A DNA stretch of 64,000 nucleotides. It comes from Maridesulfovibrio sp. GTDB taxonomy: Bacteria > Desulfobacterota > Desulfovibrionia > Desulfovibrionales > Desulfovibrionaceae. Under the pieces are notes generated by a model, which did no database searches, had not been told where the DNA came from, and saw only the letters and a program-made list of their open reading frames with translations. The position numbers and the translations under genes were made by a program. This document shows, piece by piece, positions 26,517-33,757 of this stretch. Numbering within the stretch: the first letter of the stretch is position 1; each line of letters starts with the position of its first letter. Location of the stretch: positions 1,967,501 to 2,031,500 of the forward strand of contig NZ_OY763930.1 in NCBI RefSeq assembly GCF_963667685.1, given 5' to 3'.

Positions 26517-27407
26517 TTATTTCGCAGGGGTGATGGAGATCAGCCCGAAGTTTTTACCAACCGGTTCAATGCAGTTGCTCGGGCCAATATTTTTGAGCTT
26601 AATTGCTGCATGAGCCAGTTCTGCCCCGGCAGCACACGGCATGTCTTCCTGCCACGAGGCTGTGGCGGAGATTCCAAGTGCTGCCAATCCGGGAAGAGTA
26701 CGGGCCGGACTGAATACAGGGGCATGCGTCTTTTTTTCTTGCAGCTCCTGCGGGGTGAGTAATTCCAATTCAATTGTCCCGTATTTTGCGCCGTCTGATT
26801 CTTCCGCAGGGCCAAGCAGGAAGAAACAACATCCTTCACCTGTTTCGAGTTGTTTTCCTGAGAAATTCTTTGCCCGCAGCAAACGAAGTGTGTTGTCTTC
26901 TAACAGGGGTGTTTTTTCGTCGACAACTCCGAGGAGAACTTTATTGACCCGTCTCTCATTCAACCAGCATCCAGCGGTTTGCACTGCGGCCATTAGGGGA
27001 CCATGTAATTGGCAAATTGTTGTGCAGGGCTTGGGGTTGTCGAGGAAAACAGCCATGGTTGCAGCAGGGATATTATGCACAGAATGGGAGAAGGCCAGCG
27101 GTGAAGCGCATCCTGCTCCGTGGTCTATGATGGAATCCAGAAATTCGAAGGTGGTCTGCGACGGACCGTATCCGGTGCTGAGTACAATGCCCATATCCTC
27201 GGGCAGGGGTAGTGTTGTTTTCAGGTCTTTCTGTTCTGTCCCGGCTGCATCGTGCAGGGCGCGACATCCAGCCAGCATGGTCATGCGGGTGAAATGATCC
27301 ACTCTCCGTAGGCGGCGCGGCGCAAAATATGAATTAAGATCGGATGTATCAACACCGTTTCCGTTTTGAGAGAGGGCGGTTCCGACTCCATGCAGGGCTA
27401 ACCGCAT
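26517..27407 (-). CDS. Ketosynthase-like chain length factor (Gln in place of catalytic Cys)
   Basis: The 296-residue protein is a truncated ketosynthase-like protein of the type seen in aryl polyene clusters. The strand before the active site (PKPCTTICQLHGPLMAA) lines up with the usual NACSSG nucleophile elbow so that Q133 stands at the position of Cys, as in type II polyketide chain length factors. The second half lacks the His pair. It is coupled to the active ketosynthase upstream by TAATG, so the two probably form a heterodimer in which this partner sets chain length. It starts at ATG 27407 with GGGAG before it. Confidence 0.85.
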   Translation of the reverse strand: MRLALHGVGTALSQNGNGVDTSDLNSYFAPRRLRRVDHFTRMTMLAGCRALHDAAGTEQKDLKTTLPLPEDMGIVLSTGYGPSQTTFEFLDSIIDHGAGCASPLAFSHSVHNIPAATMAVFLDNPKPCTTICQLHGPLMAAVQTAGCWLNERRVNKVLLGVVDEKTPLLEDNTLRLLRAKNFSGKQLETGEGCCFFLLGPAEESDGAKYGTIELELLTPQELQEKKTHAPVFSPARTLPGLAALGISATASWQEDMPCAAGAELAHAAIKLKNIGPSNCIEPVGKNFGLISITPAK

Positions 27408-28609
27408 TACATAGCTCCCTTTTTGAAGACAAGGGCGGAGTTGTTTCCGCCGAAGGCCAGAGAATCGCTAAGCGCGTAATTGGCCTTGGTTCTGGTTCTG
27501 GTTCTGGTTCTGGATGTAATTGGCACAGTCCCCACTTCGGGATCGGCATTACAAAAGCCGTAAGTGGGCATCACTTCCCCTTTCTGCAGGGACATGACCG
27601 TCATGACCGCCTCAATAGCTCCGGCAGCACCAAGGGTGTGTCCGGTAAATCCCTTGATTCCGGTGAACGGGGTGGAAGGGAAGATTTCACTGATTACCTG
27701 TCCTTCGATGCGGTCATTGTTATCAGTTCCGGTTCCGTGCACATTGATGAATCCGATTTCCTGCGCGCTGATTCCACTGCGCTTAAGGGCTTCATTTATG
27801 GCCAGTTTCAGCCCTTTTCCTTCGGGGTGCGGTGCGGTCAGGTGGTGGGCGTCGCAGCATGTTCCGTAGCCCAGTACCTGGCCGATGGAGTCAAGCTTCA
27901 GATTCTGTATGACTGTTTCATCAGCCAGAATGAGAATTCCTGCGCCTTCACCCAAGTTGAGGCCCTGTCTGTCCTTATCAAAAGGTCGGCATCTTTCCGG
28001 GCTGGTTATCATCAGCCGCGAAAATCCGGTGTAGGAAATTCCGCTCAGAGCATCAGCTCCGCCAGCTATGACCAGATCACAGAGTCCCTGCCTGATCCAT
28101 GAGGCTGCAATGCCGATAGCGTCTGTGCCGGAAGAACAGGCGTTGGTTACGGTTTGCACCGGACCTGATAAATTGTATTTTTCAGCCACGGCAGCTGCAG
28201 GATTGCAATGCAGGTAGCTTTCGATGATTTCAAGGTCCGGTTGATCTTCCTCGCGCCATTGCTGGTAGAAAGATTTGAAGTTCAGGGATGCTCCGGTGGA
28301 TGAACCGATGCATGAACCGACCTTAACTCCCTGAAGTTTTTCAGGGGTGAGCGCGGCATGTGTCAATGCTTCTTCCACAGCGGGGAAAAGCAGCTTCATG
28401 GTATTGGTTAGCGGTGGATCTTGCTTTCCCTGATGCAGCCACTCTGTATTTACCGCAAAAACAGGGCTCTGCATGGGCTGGTCGTATGAAAATCCGGGGA
28501 TAGACGTTGGTTGGACATCTCCAGTCAGCATGGTTTCAAAGCATGCGCAGGTGTTTTTACCAGCGGCGCAGATGCAGCCGCAGGCACAGATGCTGACGGG
28601 ACTATCCAT
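27407..28609 (-). CDS. Beta-ketoacyl-ACP synthase (FabF-like, active)
   Basis: The 400-residue protein has the full ketosynthase set: VTNACSSGTDAIG with C158, VHGTGTDNND with the first His, and KGFTGHTLGAAGAIEA with the second His. It extends acyl-ACP by two carbons from malonyl-ACP. It is the probable partner of the chain length factor just downstream (one-base overlap). Oddities are six Cys between residues 8 and 23, where family members have a plain strand, and an RTRTRTRT stretch near residue 373 coded by a hexanucleotide repeat at 27488-27511. It starts three bases after the ACP gene stop. Confidence 0.93.
   Translation of the reverse strand: MDSPVSICACGCICAAGKNTCACFETMLTGDVQPTSIPGFSYDQPMQSPVFAVNTEWLHQGKQDPPLTNTMKLLFPAVEEALTHAALTPEKLQGVKVGSCIGSSTGASLNFKSFYQQWREEDQPDLEIIESYLHCNPAAAVAEKYNLSGPVQTVTNACSSGTDAIGIAASWIRQGLCDLVIAGGADALSGISYTGFSRLMITSPERCRPFDKDRQGLNLGEGAGILILADETVIQNLKLDSIGQVLGYGTCCDAHHLTAPHPEGKGLKLAINEALKRSGISAQEIGFINVHGTGTDNNDRIEGQVISEIFPSTPFTGIKGFTGHTLGAAGAIEAVMTVMSLQKGEVMPTYGFCNADPEVGTVPITSRTRTRTRTKANYALSDSLAFGGNNSALVFKKGAM
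27488..27511. repeat. Hexanucleotide repeat GGTTCT x4 inside a ketosynthase gene
   Basis: Four tandem GGTTCT units lie within the 3' part of the ketosynthase gene. On the coding strand they give alternating Arg-Thr in a loop near the C-terminus. Unit gain or loss keeps the frame. Confidence 0.8.
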
Positions 28610-28612
28610 GCT

Positions 28613-28858
28613 CTAATCCTGTTTTTCCTTAATGAAATTTACGAGAGAATTAACGGATTGGAAAGCTGCTTTGCCTTCTTCCATGTTCTTGATTTCAACA
28701 TTGAAATTTTTCTGAACCAGCACCACGATTTCAACCGCGTCAAGTGAATCAAGGCCGAGGCCTTCACCGAATAGGGGGGCGTCATCTTCAATTTCATCCA
28801 CAGTTACATCAATGAGGTTCAACTCTTCGATGAGCAGCTCTTTAAGTTTGGTATGCAT
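28613..28858 (-). CDS. Acyl carrier protein
   Basis: The 81-residue protein carries the phosphopantetheine site GLDSLDAVEIVV with the attachment Ser, and the normal four-helix acidic ACP pattern (MHTKLKELLIEELNLIDVTV at the start). It would carry the growing chain of this cluster. A second ACP is coded at 38560, so the cluster has two dedicated carriers, as in aryl polyene systems. It is followed three bases later by the ketosynthase gene. Confidence 0.95.
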   Translation of the reverse strand: MHTKLKELLIEELNLIDVTVDEIEDDAPLFGEGLGLDSLDAVEIVVLVQKNFNVEIKNMEEGKAAFQSVNSLVNFIKEKQD

Positions 28859-28878
28859 TTGGCCTCGTTATAAATTTT

Positions 28879-29811
28879 TTATATCCACATGTTATAAAAA
28901 TTGTAGAATTGGTACGGGGTTTCCTGACAATACCTTTCCAATTCGTCCGAAAATTTCTGCGCAAAGGGGGTAAATGCCGCTGATCCGCGTATTTCTCCTT
29001 TGTCGGCATCGGCGGGTATGTGGAGCACCCGCGCAATTTTAAAATTACCTTCTCCGGCCTTCCGGCGTTCGGAAAAGACAATGGCTATCGGAGTCCTAGT
29101 TGCTGCCGCGACCTTAAATGGGGTGGACGGGATTTCTATTTTCCCACCCAGAAAGTCCACCTGCACATTATGCCTGCTCTCAGTCATGGTCCGGTCTCCG
29201 TTTATACAGAGCACAGAATTTTCGCGCAGAGCGGTTAGCATTTCAAGGGTTCCGCCCAGCGGTGCAGCCGGGTTGATAACCGTGATTTCTTCTTTTCCGT
29301 CCTTGTTACCGCCGGGCTTTCTCCATTTGAAGGAACGCTTGTCCACGTCCTTTTGGTCCATGAGCATGACCACTGCTTTGGGGGCATCCAGAAAATCGAG
29401 GTAGGAGATTCCCATCTGCCAGCAGCCCACATGTCCGGTAAGCAGGATCAGTCGGTTATGCTCGGCGTAAAGCTCTTGCAGTCTTTGAATATCTTCTTTC
29501 AGTCCGGCAGCTTTGAAGTCGCCAAGTATGCGCAGCACAGCCCGGTCGACAAGCATTTTTCCGAAATTCCAATAGAGCAGAAATGTATGGCCCTTCATGC
29601 TCAAACCGCTTTGCGGACCGAATCTGCGGCGGATGTATTCGGCAGGACGTCTACTGACTCCTGGGAGCAGCGTATAGAAACCGACAACAAAAAAGAGCAG
29701 GAAGTATGCACTGTGCCTGCCCAGCAGCCGAATTATCCCATAGAAAATATTGTGGTAAAATTCCGGGGCCAGACTTTTGCTGGACCATTTCCTCTTGCGC
29801 GTCATTTGCAT
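28879..29811 (-). CDS. Lipid A/LpxL-type lysophospholipid acyltransferase (ApeD-like)
   Basis: The 310-residue protein resembles the HtrB/LpxL acyltransferases. A membrane segment lies near residues 30-50 (HSAYFLLFFVVGFYTLLPGV). The H-x4-E motif of the family appears as LTGHVGCWQMG, with Gln in place of the acid; later NGDRTMTESRHNVQVDFLGG and PTPFKVA-like segments fit. It would move an acyl chain from ACP to a lipid or sugar at the inner membrane. It lies 20 bases before the ACP gene and 9 after the GT2 gene. The changed acid could affect activity or could be normal for this subgroup. Confidence 0.82.
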   Translation of the reverse strand: MQMTRKRKWSSKSLAPEFYHNIFYGIIRLLGRHSAYFLLFFVVGFYTLLPGVSRRPAEYIRRRFGPQSGLSMKGHTFLLYWNFGKMLVDRAVLRILGDFKAAGLKEDIQRLQELYAEHNRLILLTGHVGCWQMGISYLDFLDAPKAVVMLMDQKDVDKRSFKWRKPGGNKDGKEEITVINPAAPLGGTLEMLTALRENSVLCINGDRTMTESRHNVQVDFLGGKIEIPSTPFKVAAATRTPIAIVFSERRKAGEGNFKIARVLHIPADADKGEIRGSAAFTPFAQKFSDELERYCQETPYQFYNFYNMWI

Positions 29812-29820
29812 ATCCCCGGA

Positions 29821-30975
29821 CTACTGCGGTTTCATATCTAAAAACCGCTTGATGGTAAACGCCATGACGTAAATCACAATGCCTATAATTATGGCAAATA
29901 ACGGTCCAAGCACCAGTGAACCAAGCACCCATTCATAAAAGCGGTCTACTGCTTCATAGCCAAGTGTTTGCAATGATATTTCGGTCAGGAATTTGTCGTA
30001 ACGCAGGTAATGTCCGGCTTCGATGCACAGGGCAGGAACCAGTGGCGGGATGCATAACTGGCTGACGGCCAGTCCGGTAATCTTGCTCAGCCTAAAAAAG
30101 CTGCAAAAGATGATAATGGCAATGGAGTGCATGGCAATAAGCGGCAACGTGCCAAGCAGCATGCCCACAGCTCCGGCAATGGCCAGTCGGGATGGGGTTT
30201 CGTCTTTTGCAAGCAGGATGCGCAATGACCGCATAGGGTGGATAGGTGTGATCCTGCCTTCCGCATCCTTATCGTACTGGCGGTGCGGCAGAGGGAGAAA
30301 AGCGCGCATGGTCAGTCTGGTGTTGAGCAGAGAGATACGCAGGTTGTCCTTGAGGGCATTAAAATGCGATACCCGCTCTTCCGGTTCTGGGTAGAAAACT
30401 TTGATGGGCAGATCCTTCAGTTCATATCCGGCCCATGCGGCTTTGACCAGAATCTCAACCTCAAAGGCGTAACGAGGCTCGGAAGTCTTGACCACTGTGA
30501 AAATTTCCAGCGGATAGGCCCGAAACCCGCTCTGCACATCACTTAATTTGATTCCGGTCTGAACCCGCAGCCAGAAATTGGAAAAGCTGCGCCCGAATTT
30601 TGAAGAGCCGGGGATATTCTGCCCCGTGAAATCTCTGCTTCCCACGAATATCGCTTCCGGGCTTTGGCTGATCGCTTCGATGAAATTCGGTATCTCTTCA
30701 GGAAAATGCTGGCCGTCGGCATCAATGGTGATGATGTGTGTTTTGCCCATTTTGCGGGCTTTTTCCACAGCTGTGAGGATGGCTTGCCCCTTACCGAGGT
30801 TCTCATCATGGCAGATCAAATTCAGTTCAAGATCGCTGATTTCCGCAACTCCGCTATCAGTGCTGCCGTCATCCACAACTAGAACGTCTCCATATTTTAT
30901 GGCCTGTTTGGCAACATCGCGCAAACTGGCTCCATGGTTGAAAACCGGAATAACTATGAGTGGATTAACCGGCAT
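29821..30975 (-). CDS. Glycosyltransferase family 2 with C-terminal DUF2062 domain
   Basis: Residues 1-230 are a GT-A domain (PLIVIPVFNHGASLRDV, DDGSTDSG, then IDADGQHFPEEI with the metal-binding DAD). The rest holds several membrane segments and the DUF2062 domain (MLLGTLPLIAMHSIAIIIFC, ending VLGSLVLGPLFAIIIGIV). It may move a sugar onto a lipid carrier or onto the product of this cluster. I use ATG 30975, which overlaps the upstream gene stop by eleven bases; an ATG at 31023 is also possible and would add 16 polar residues. Similar fusions are found in aryl polyene clusters (inference from memory of the family). Confidence 0.85.
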   Translation of the reverse strand: MPVNPLIVIPVFNHGASLRDVAKQAIKYGDVLVVDDGSTDSGVAEISDLELNLICHDENLGKGQAILTAVEKARKMGKTHIITIDADGQHFPEEIPNFIEAISQSPEAIFVGSRDFTGQNIPGSSKFGRSFSNFWLRVQTGIKLSDVQSGFRAYPLEIFTVVKTSEPRYAFEVEILVKAAWAGYELKDLPIKVFYPEPEERVSHFNALKDNLRISLLNTRLTMRAFLPLPHRQYDKDAEGRITPIHPMRSLRILLAKDETPSRLAIAGAVGMLLGTLPLIAMHSIAIIIFCSFFRLSKITGLAVSQLCIPPLVPALCIEAGHYLRYDKFLTEISLQTLGYEAVDRFYEWVLGSLVLGPLFAIIIGIVIYVMAFTIKRFLDMKPQ

Positions 30976-32356
30976 AAGTTGAATCCGTGGTTGTTTTGTC
31001 TGCTGAGTCTGCGGGCTGGTCATCGAATTTTATCAACTGGTCCCAGAGAATGCCCCTGAAACCGAATTTTTTCATAATATTAATACGTTGCTGTCCCTCG
31101 TCCGGTGGGAAGAGGCGGTCTCTACGTTTTTTGAATCCTTGGATCAAGGCTGCATTCATTTCCTCTCTATCAAGTGCAGGGGAGAAATAATAAAATGGTT
31201 CCAGCAGTGATTGATCGGGCGGGATTAGACCTTCTTTGACTGCTCTTGTAAAGAGCGGTGTTCCGGCATGTAGTCTGATCCCGGAAAAAGGGAATACCAC
31301 ACAATTTTGCAGGGAATTTATGTTCTTTATCCCTTCATGAACAGTATCCATGGTTTCGCCTGGACCTCCGAAAATTACAAAATGGGCACAGGGTATGCGT
31401 TGCGCTACGCATTTTTTATTGAATTCCATGACTGTGTTAAAATCAAAACTCTTGTGCAGCTCTCTGAGGGTGGTATCTGAGGTGGCGTCAGTGCCTACTT
31501 CCATGGCCTGCAGTCCTGAACGTTTGAGCATGGCCAGCTCGTCATGTTCAATTGGGCCGGGCTGGAAAAAACCGCACCAGCTGATTTTAACTTCCCGGCG
31601 GATGATTTCTTCGGCCAGTTGCAGGTAATGCCCGCCCCGGTCGTTGAGTACTGAATCGGTGAAAAAAATATTATCAGCTCCGAATGACACAAGCATCTCT
31701 ATTTCATCCACCACTTCATGCACCGGGCGGACCCGCATTCTATGTCCTTCCAGAAAGGGATAGGTGCAGTATGCGCAACGGTGTTCACAGCCGCGTTTGG
31801 TCTGTACATTGATCACGCCGCTTTGGTTGAGGTAATAGCGGAGCAGTTCAGGCTCCCAGCGTGGAACCGGGATTTCATTACCGGGAATACCTTCTTCTTT
31901 ACCGTAAATCTGTTGAACCGGAATTCCTTGTTCGAGCCGTGCGATCAAGTGGGTCATTTTGCGCTCACCTTCACCTACAATGCCATAATCCGCGCCTATG
32001 TATGTGAGAATTTCCTCAGGCAGCAGTGAGAATCCGGCTCCTCCGGCAATGACCGGAATTCCGGTCTCTTTGAGCACATCGACAACCAGCTTTGCCTTAT
32101 GGATGTATTTATTGGTGTGTGAAGTGAAGGAATCTACATTATCCACATTGCGGATGGATATTCCCGCGTAATCAGGGGCGGCTTCGGCCAATGCGCTGCG
32201 CAGATGTTCGAGTGAATTTCCAGTGGCCAACATGTCGTATTGTATAACTTTATGTCCTGCGTTTTCAAGGCTCCCGGCGATAACCGACATGCCTATCGGA
32301 TAGACCGGATAAGGTTCTACATTTGTGTTGGTTGAAATGAGAAAGATTGAGGCCAT
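30965..32356 (-). CDS. B12-binding domain radical SAM protein
   Basis: The 463-residue protein has an N-terminal cobalamin-binding domain (YPVYPIGMSVIAGSLENAGH, VIAGGAGFSLLPEE, GADYGIVGEGE) and a radical SAM domain with C190-x3-C194-x2-C197 (CEHRCAYCTYP). Class B enzymes of this kind do methylations and ring or bond-forming reactions at unreactive carbons. In this lipid cluster it probably changes the acyl chain, for instance by methylation, cyclisation or desaturation. It lies between a thioesterase gene and the GT2 gene (14 bases from the former). The reaction cannot be told from the sequence. Confidence 0.9.
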   Translation of the reverse strand: MASIFLISTNTNVEPYPVYPIGMSVIAGSLENAGHKVIQYDMLATGNSLEHLRSALAEAAPDYAGISIRNVDNVDSFTSHTNKYIHKAKLVVDVLKETGIPVIAGGAGFSLLPEEILTYIGADYGIVGEGERKMTHLIARLEQGIPVQQIYGKEEGIPGNEIPVPRWEPELLRYYLNQSGVINVQTKRGCEHRCAYCTYPFLEGHRMRVRPVHEVVDEIEMLVSFGADNIFFTDSVLNDRGGHYLQLAEEIIRREVKISWCGFFQPGPIEHDELAMLKRSGLQAMEVGTDATSDTTLRELHKSFDFNTVMEFNKKCVAQRIPCAHFVIFGGPGETMDTVHEGIKNINSLQNCVVFPFSGIRLHAGTPLFTRAVKEGLIPPDQSLLEPFYYFSPALDREEMNAALIQGFKKRRDRLFPPDEGQQRINIMKKFGFRGILWDQLIKFDDQPADSADKTTTDSTYAG

Positions 32357-32370
32357 GGGGTCCTGTAGTT

Positions 32371-32841
32371 TTATCTAACGGGAGTAAGTGTTCCGTTCTT
32401 CCATTTTTCGCAAAGTCCGGCAAAGAAATCAGGCTGGAACATCAGCAGTTCGTCGTTCTGCACAAATAGTTGGACCGTACATCCGGTGGTGGCTTTTTCA
32501 CCGGAAGCATCGCGGATGATGAATTCGTAATTCATGCGTGCGGCTTCAGTCCAGTGCAGCAGTGTTTCAATGCTGAATGTTTCGCCGAAGCGCAACGGCT
32601 TAATGTAATCGACCTGCATTTTTTTGATCGGCGCGGCTACCTGATAGCGGAACAGGTCCATGTAGCCGATACCGTACAAATCGCCCAGCGCAGTGCGTCC
32701 GTCCTCAAAATAGCTGGGGTAGCGGCCGTGCCAGACAATATTCATGGGGTCCACCTCTTCAAAGCGGACTGTGCGCTGGACAACATGGCGCAGTGGGGCA
32801 GGAGCACCTTTTATATGTGGAAAATATGATTTGCGGGCCAT
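32371..32841 (-). CDS. Hot-dog fold acyl thioesterase (ApeK-like)
   Basis: The 156-residue protein is a 4-hydroxybenzoyl-CoA/YbgC-type thioesterase: RFEEVDPMNIVWHGRYPSYF has the conserved Asp and the WHGRY helix start, followed by LRFGETFSIETLLHWTEAAR. It would release a chain from ACP or CoA, or proofread. I start at ATG 32841 with AAGGA upstream; it overlaps the dehydratase stop (TAATG). The 23 extra residues of the longer frame overlap that gene and have no ribosome site. Confidence 0.88.
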   Translation of the reverse strand: MARKSYFPHIKGAPAPLRHVVQRTVRFEEVDPMNIVWHGRYPSYFEDGRTALGDLYGIGYMDLFRYQVAAPIKKMQVDYIKPLRFGETFSIETLLHWTEAARMNYEFIIRDASGEKATTGCTVQLFVQNDELLMFQPDFFAGLCEKWKNGTLTPVR

Positions 32842-33227
32842 TACATTCCTTTCGTTGTGAAAATGAGCTGATAGGTTGCGGCGGTTTCCCCGGCTACGCT
32901 GAGGGAGCATATTGCAATATGATTCACTGCCTTGGTCTTTAGGGAAACATTCAGCTCCAGTTTTTCCATTGGCTTTACAGGACGCAGAAATTTGCAGCGG
33001 GTCACTGATTGCAGCACAGGATTTTCCGCCGGGTATTCAATAGCCAGCGCTTCCAGTGCACTGATCTGGCCGAGCATGGTCTGGATCACTCCGGGCAGGA
33101 TGGGGTTGCCGGGAAAGTGGCCATCAAAACCGGGGAAAGATTCCTTGAAAATATAGGAGCGGCTGTAACCTGTCGCTGTTTTTTCAAGAGAACCGCCGGA
33201 GTTCGAAATATGGGTGCTGAGATCCAT
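32841..33227 (-). CDS. FabZ-like 3-hydroxyacyl-ACP dehydratase subunit (ApeI-like)
   Basis: The 128-residue hot-dog protein has the FabZ active-site strand GHFPGNPILPGVIQTMLGQ with its His. At the place of the FabZ Glu (or FabA Asp) stands Met. The partner coded at 36763 has a Glu at the equal place (YIELVAQT), so the two may form a heterodimer that completes one dehydratase site, as reported for ApeI/ApeP. It would make the double bonds of the product. It lies two bases after the lipoprotein gene stop. Confidence 0.87.
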   Translation of the reverse strand: MDLSTHISNSGGSLEKTATGYSRSYIFKESFPGFDGHFPGNPILPGVIQTMLGQISALEALAIEYPAENPVLQSVTRCKFLRPVKPMEKLELNVSLKTKAVNHIAICSLSVAGETAATYQLIFTTKGM

Positions 33228-33229
33228 GG

Positions 33230-33757
33230 TCAGGAATCCTTTTCTGAGCCTGATGTAAGGAAAAGTTCCATAGTGTAGCTGGATTGTGAGCCTTTGATGA
33301 TAGTATGGACCGCAAATTCCCGGCTGCCGATTTGCTTGGTTCCATCTGTGGTGACTGTCAACGCAGATGTACCGGGGTTCGGGGCTAGAAACATTTCATA
33401 AATACAGTGCATGGATTCAGCATAAAATGACGGTATCATGCGCAGGAACGGGGATGCGAAAATTTTATGTGATTCATATCCTTCGTAGCCGTCAGCTATG
33501 ATCTCAGCAACCAGCAGTTTCATGCCCATGTCGTTCATTATTACTACCCGCGCATTTCTTTGTGCCGGATTGAGCTTGATTACTCCACGCAGGGCAATAC
33601 GTTTTTCCGCAATGGAGAGCACCCCGGAATGTTGCAGCAGGTAGCTGGGTGAAGTCTGATGCGTGGCTGTAGATTCAGTGTTGCGGGTTGCGCAGCCTGT
33701 AACACCCAGCAGACAGAACAGCAGCGGCAGAACAAGCAAGACCCTGAAGTTACGCAT
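33230..33757 (-). CDS. Outer-membrane-type lipoprotein (DUF3261/ApeN-like)
   Basis: The 175-residue protein has a lipoprotein signal: MRNFRVLLVLPLLFCLLG, then VTGC as lipobox. The mature part (residues 40-175) is beta-rich, with repeated strands such as ISIAEKRIALRGVIKLNP and KLLVAEIIADGYEG, and fits the small lipoproteins found next to MMPL exporters and LolA in aryl polyene clusters. I use ATG 33757, six bases after GGAG; the ATG at 33763 is too close to it. It overlaps the MMPL gene by eight bases. Its task may be to hand the lipid to the outer membrane. Confidence 0.8.
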   Translation of the reverse strand: MRNFRVLLVLPLLFCLLGVTGCATRNTESTATHQTSPSYLLQHSGVLSIAEKRIALRGVIKLNPAQRNARVVIMNDMGMKLLVAEIIADGYEGYESHKIFASPFLRMIPSFYAESMHCIYEMFLAPNPGTSALTVTTDGTKQIGSREFAVHTIIKGSQSSYTMELFLTSGSEKDS

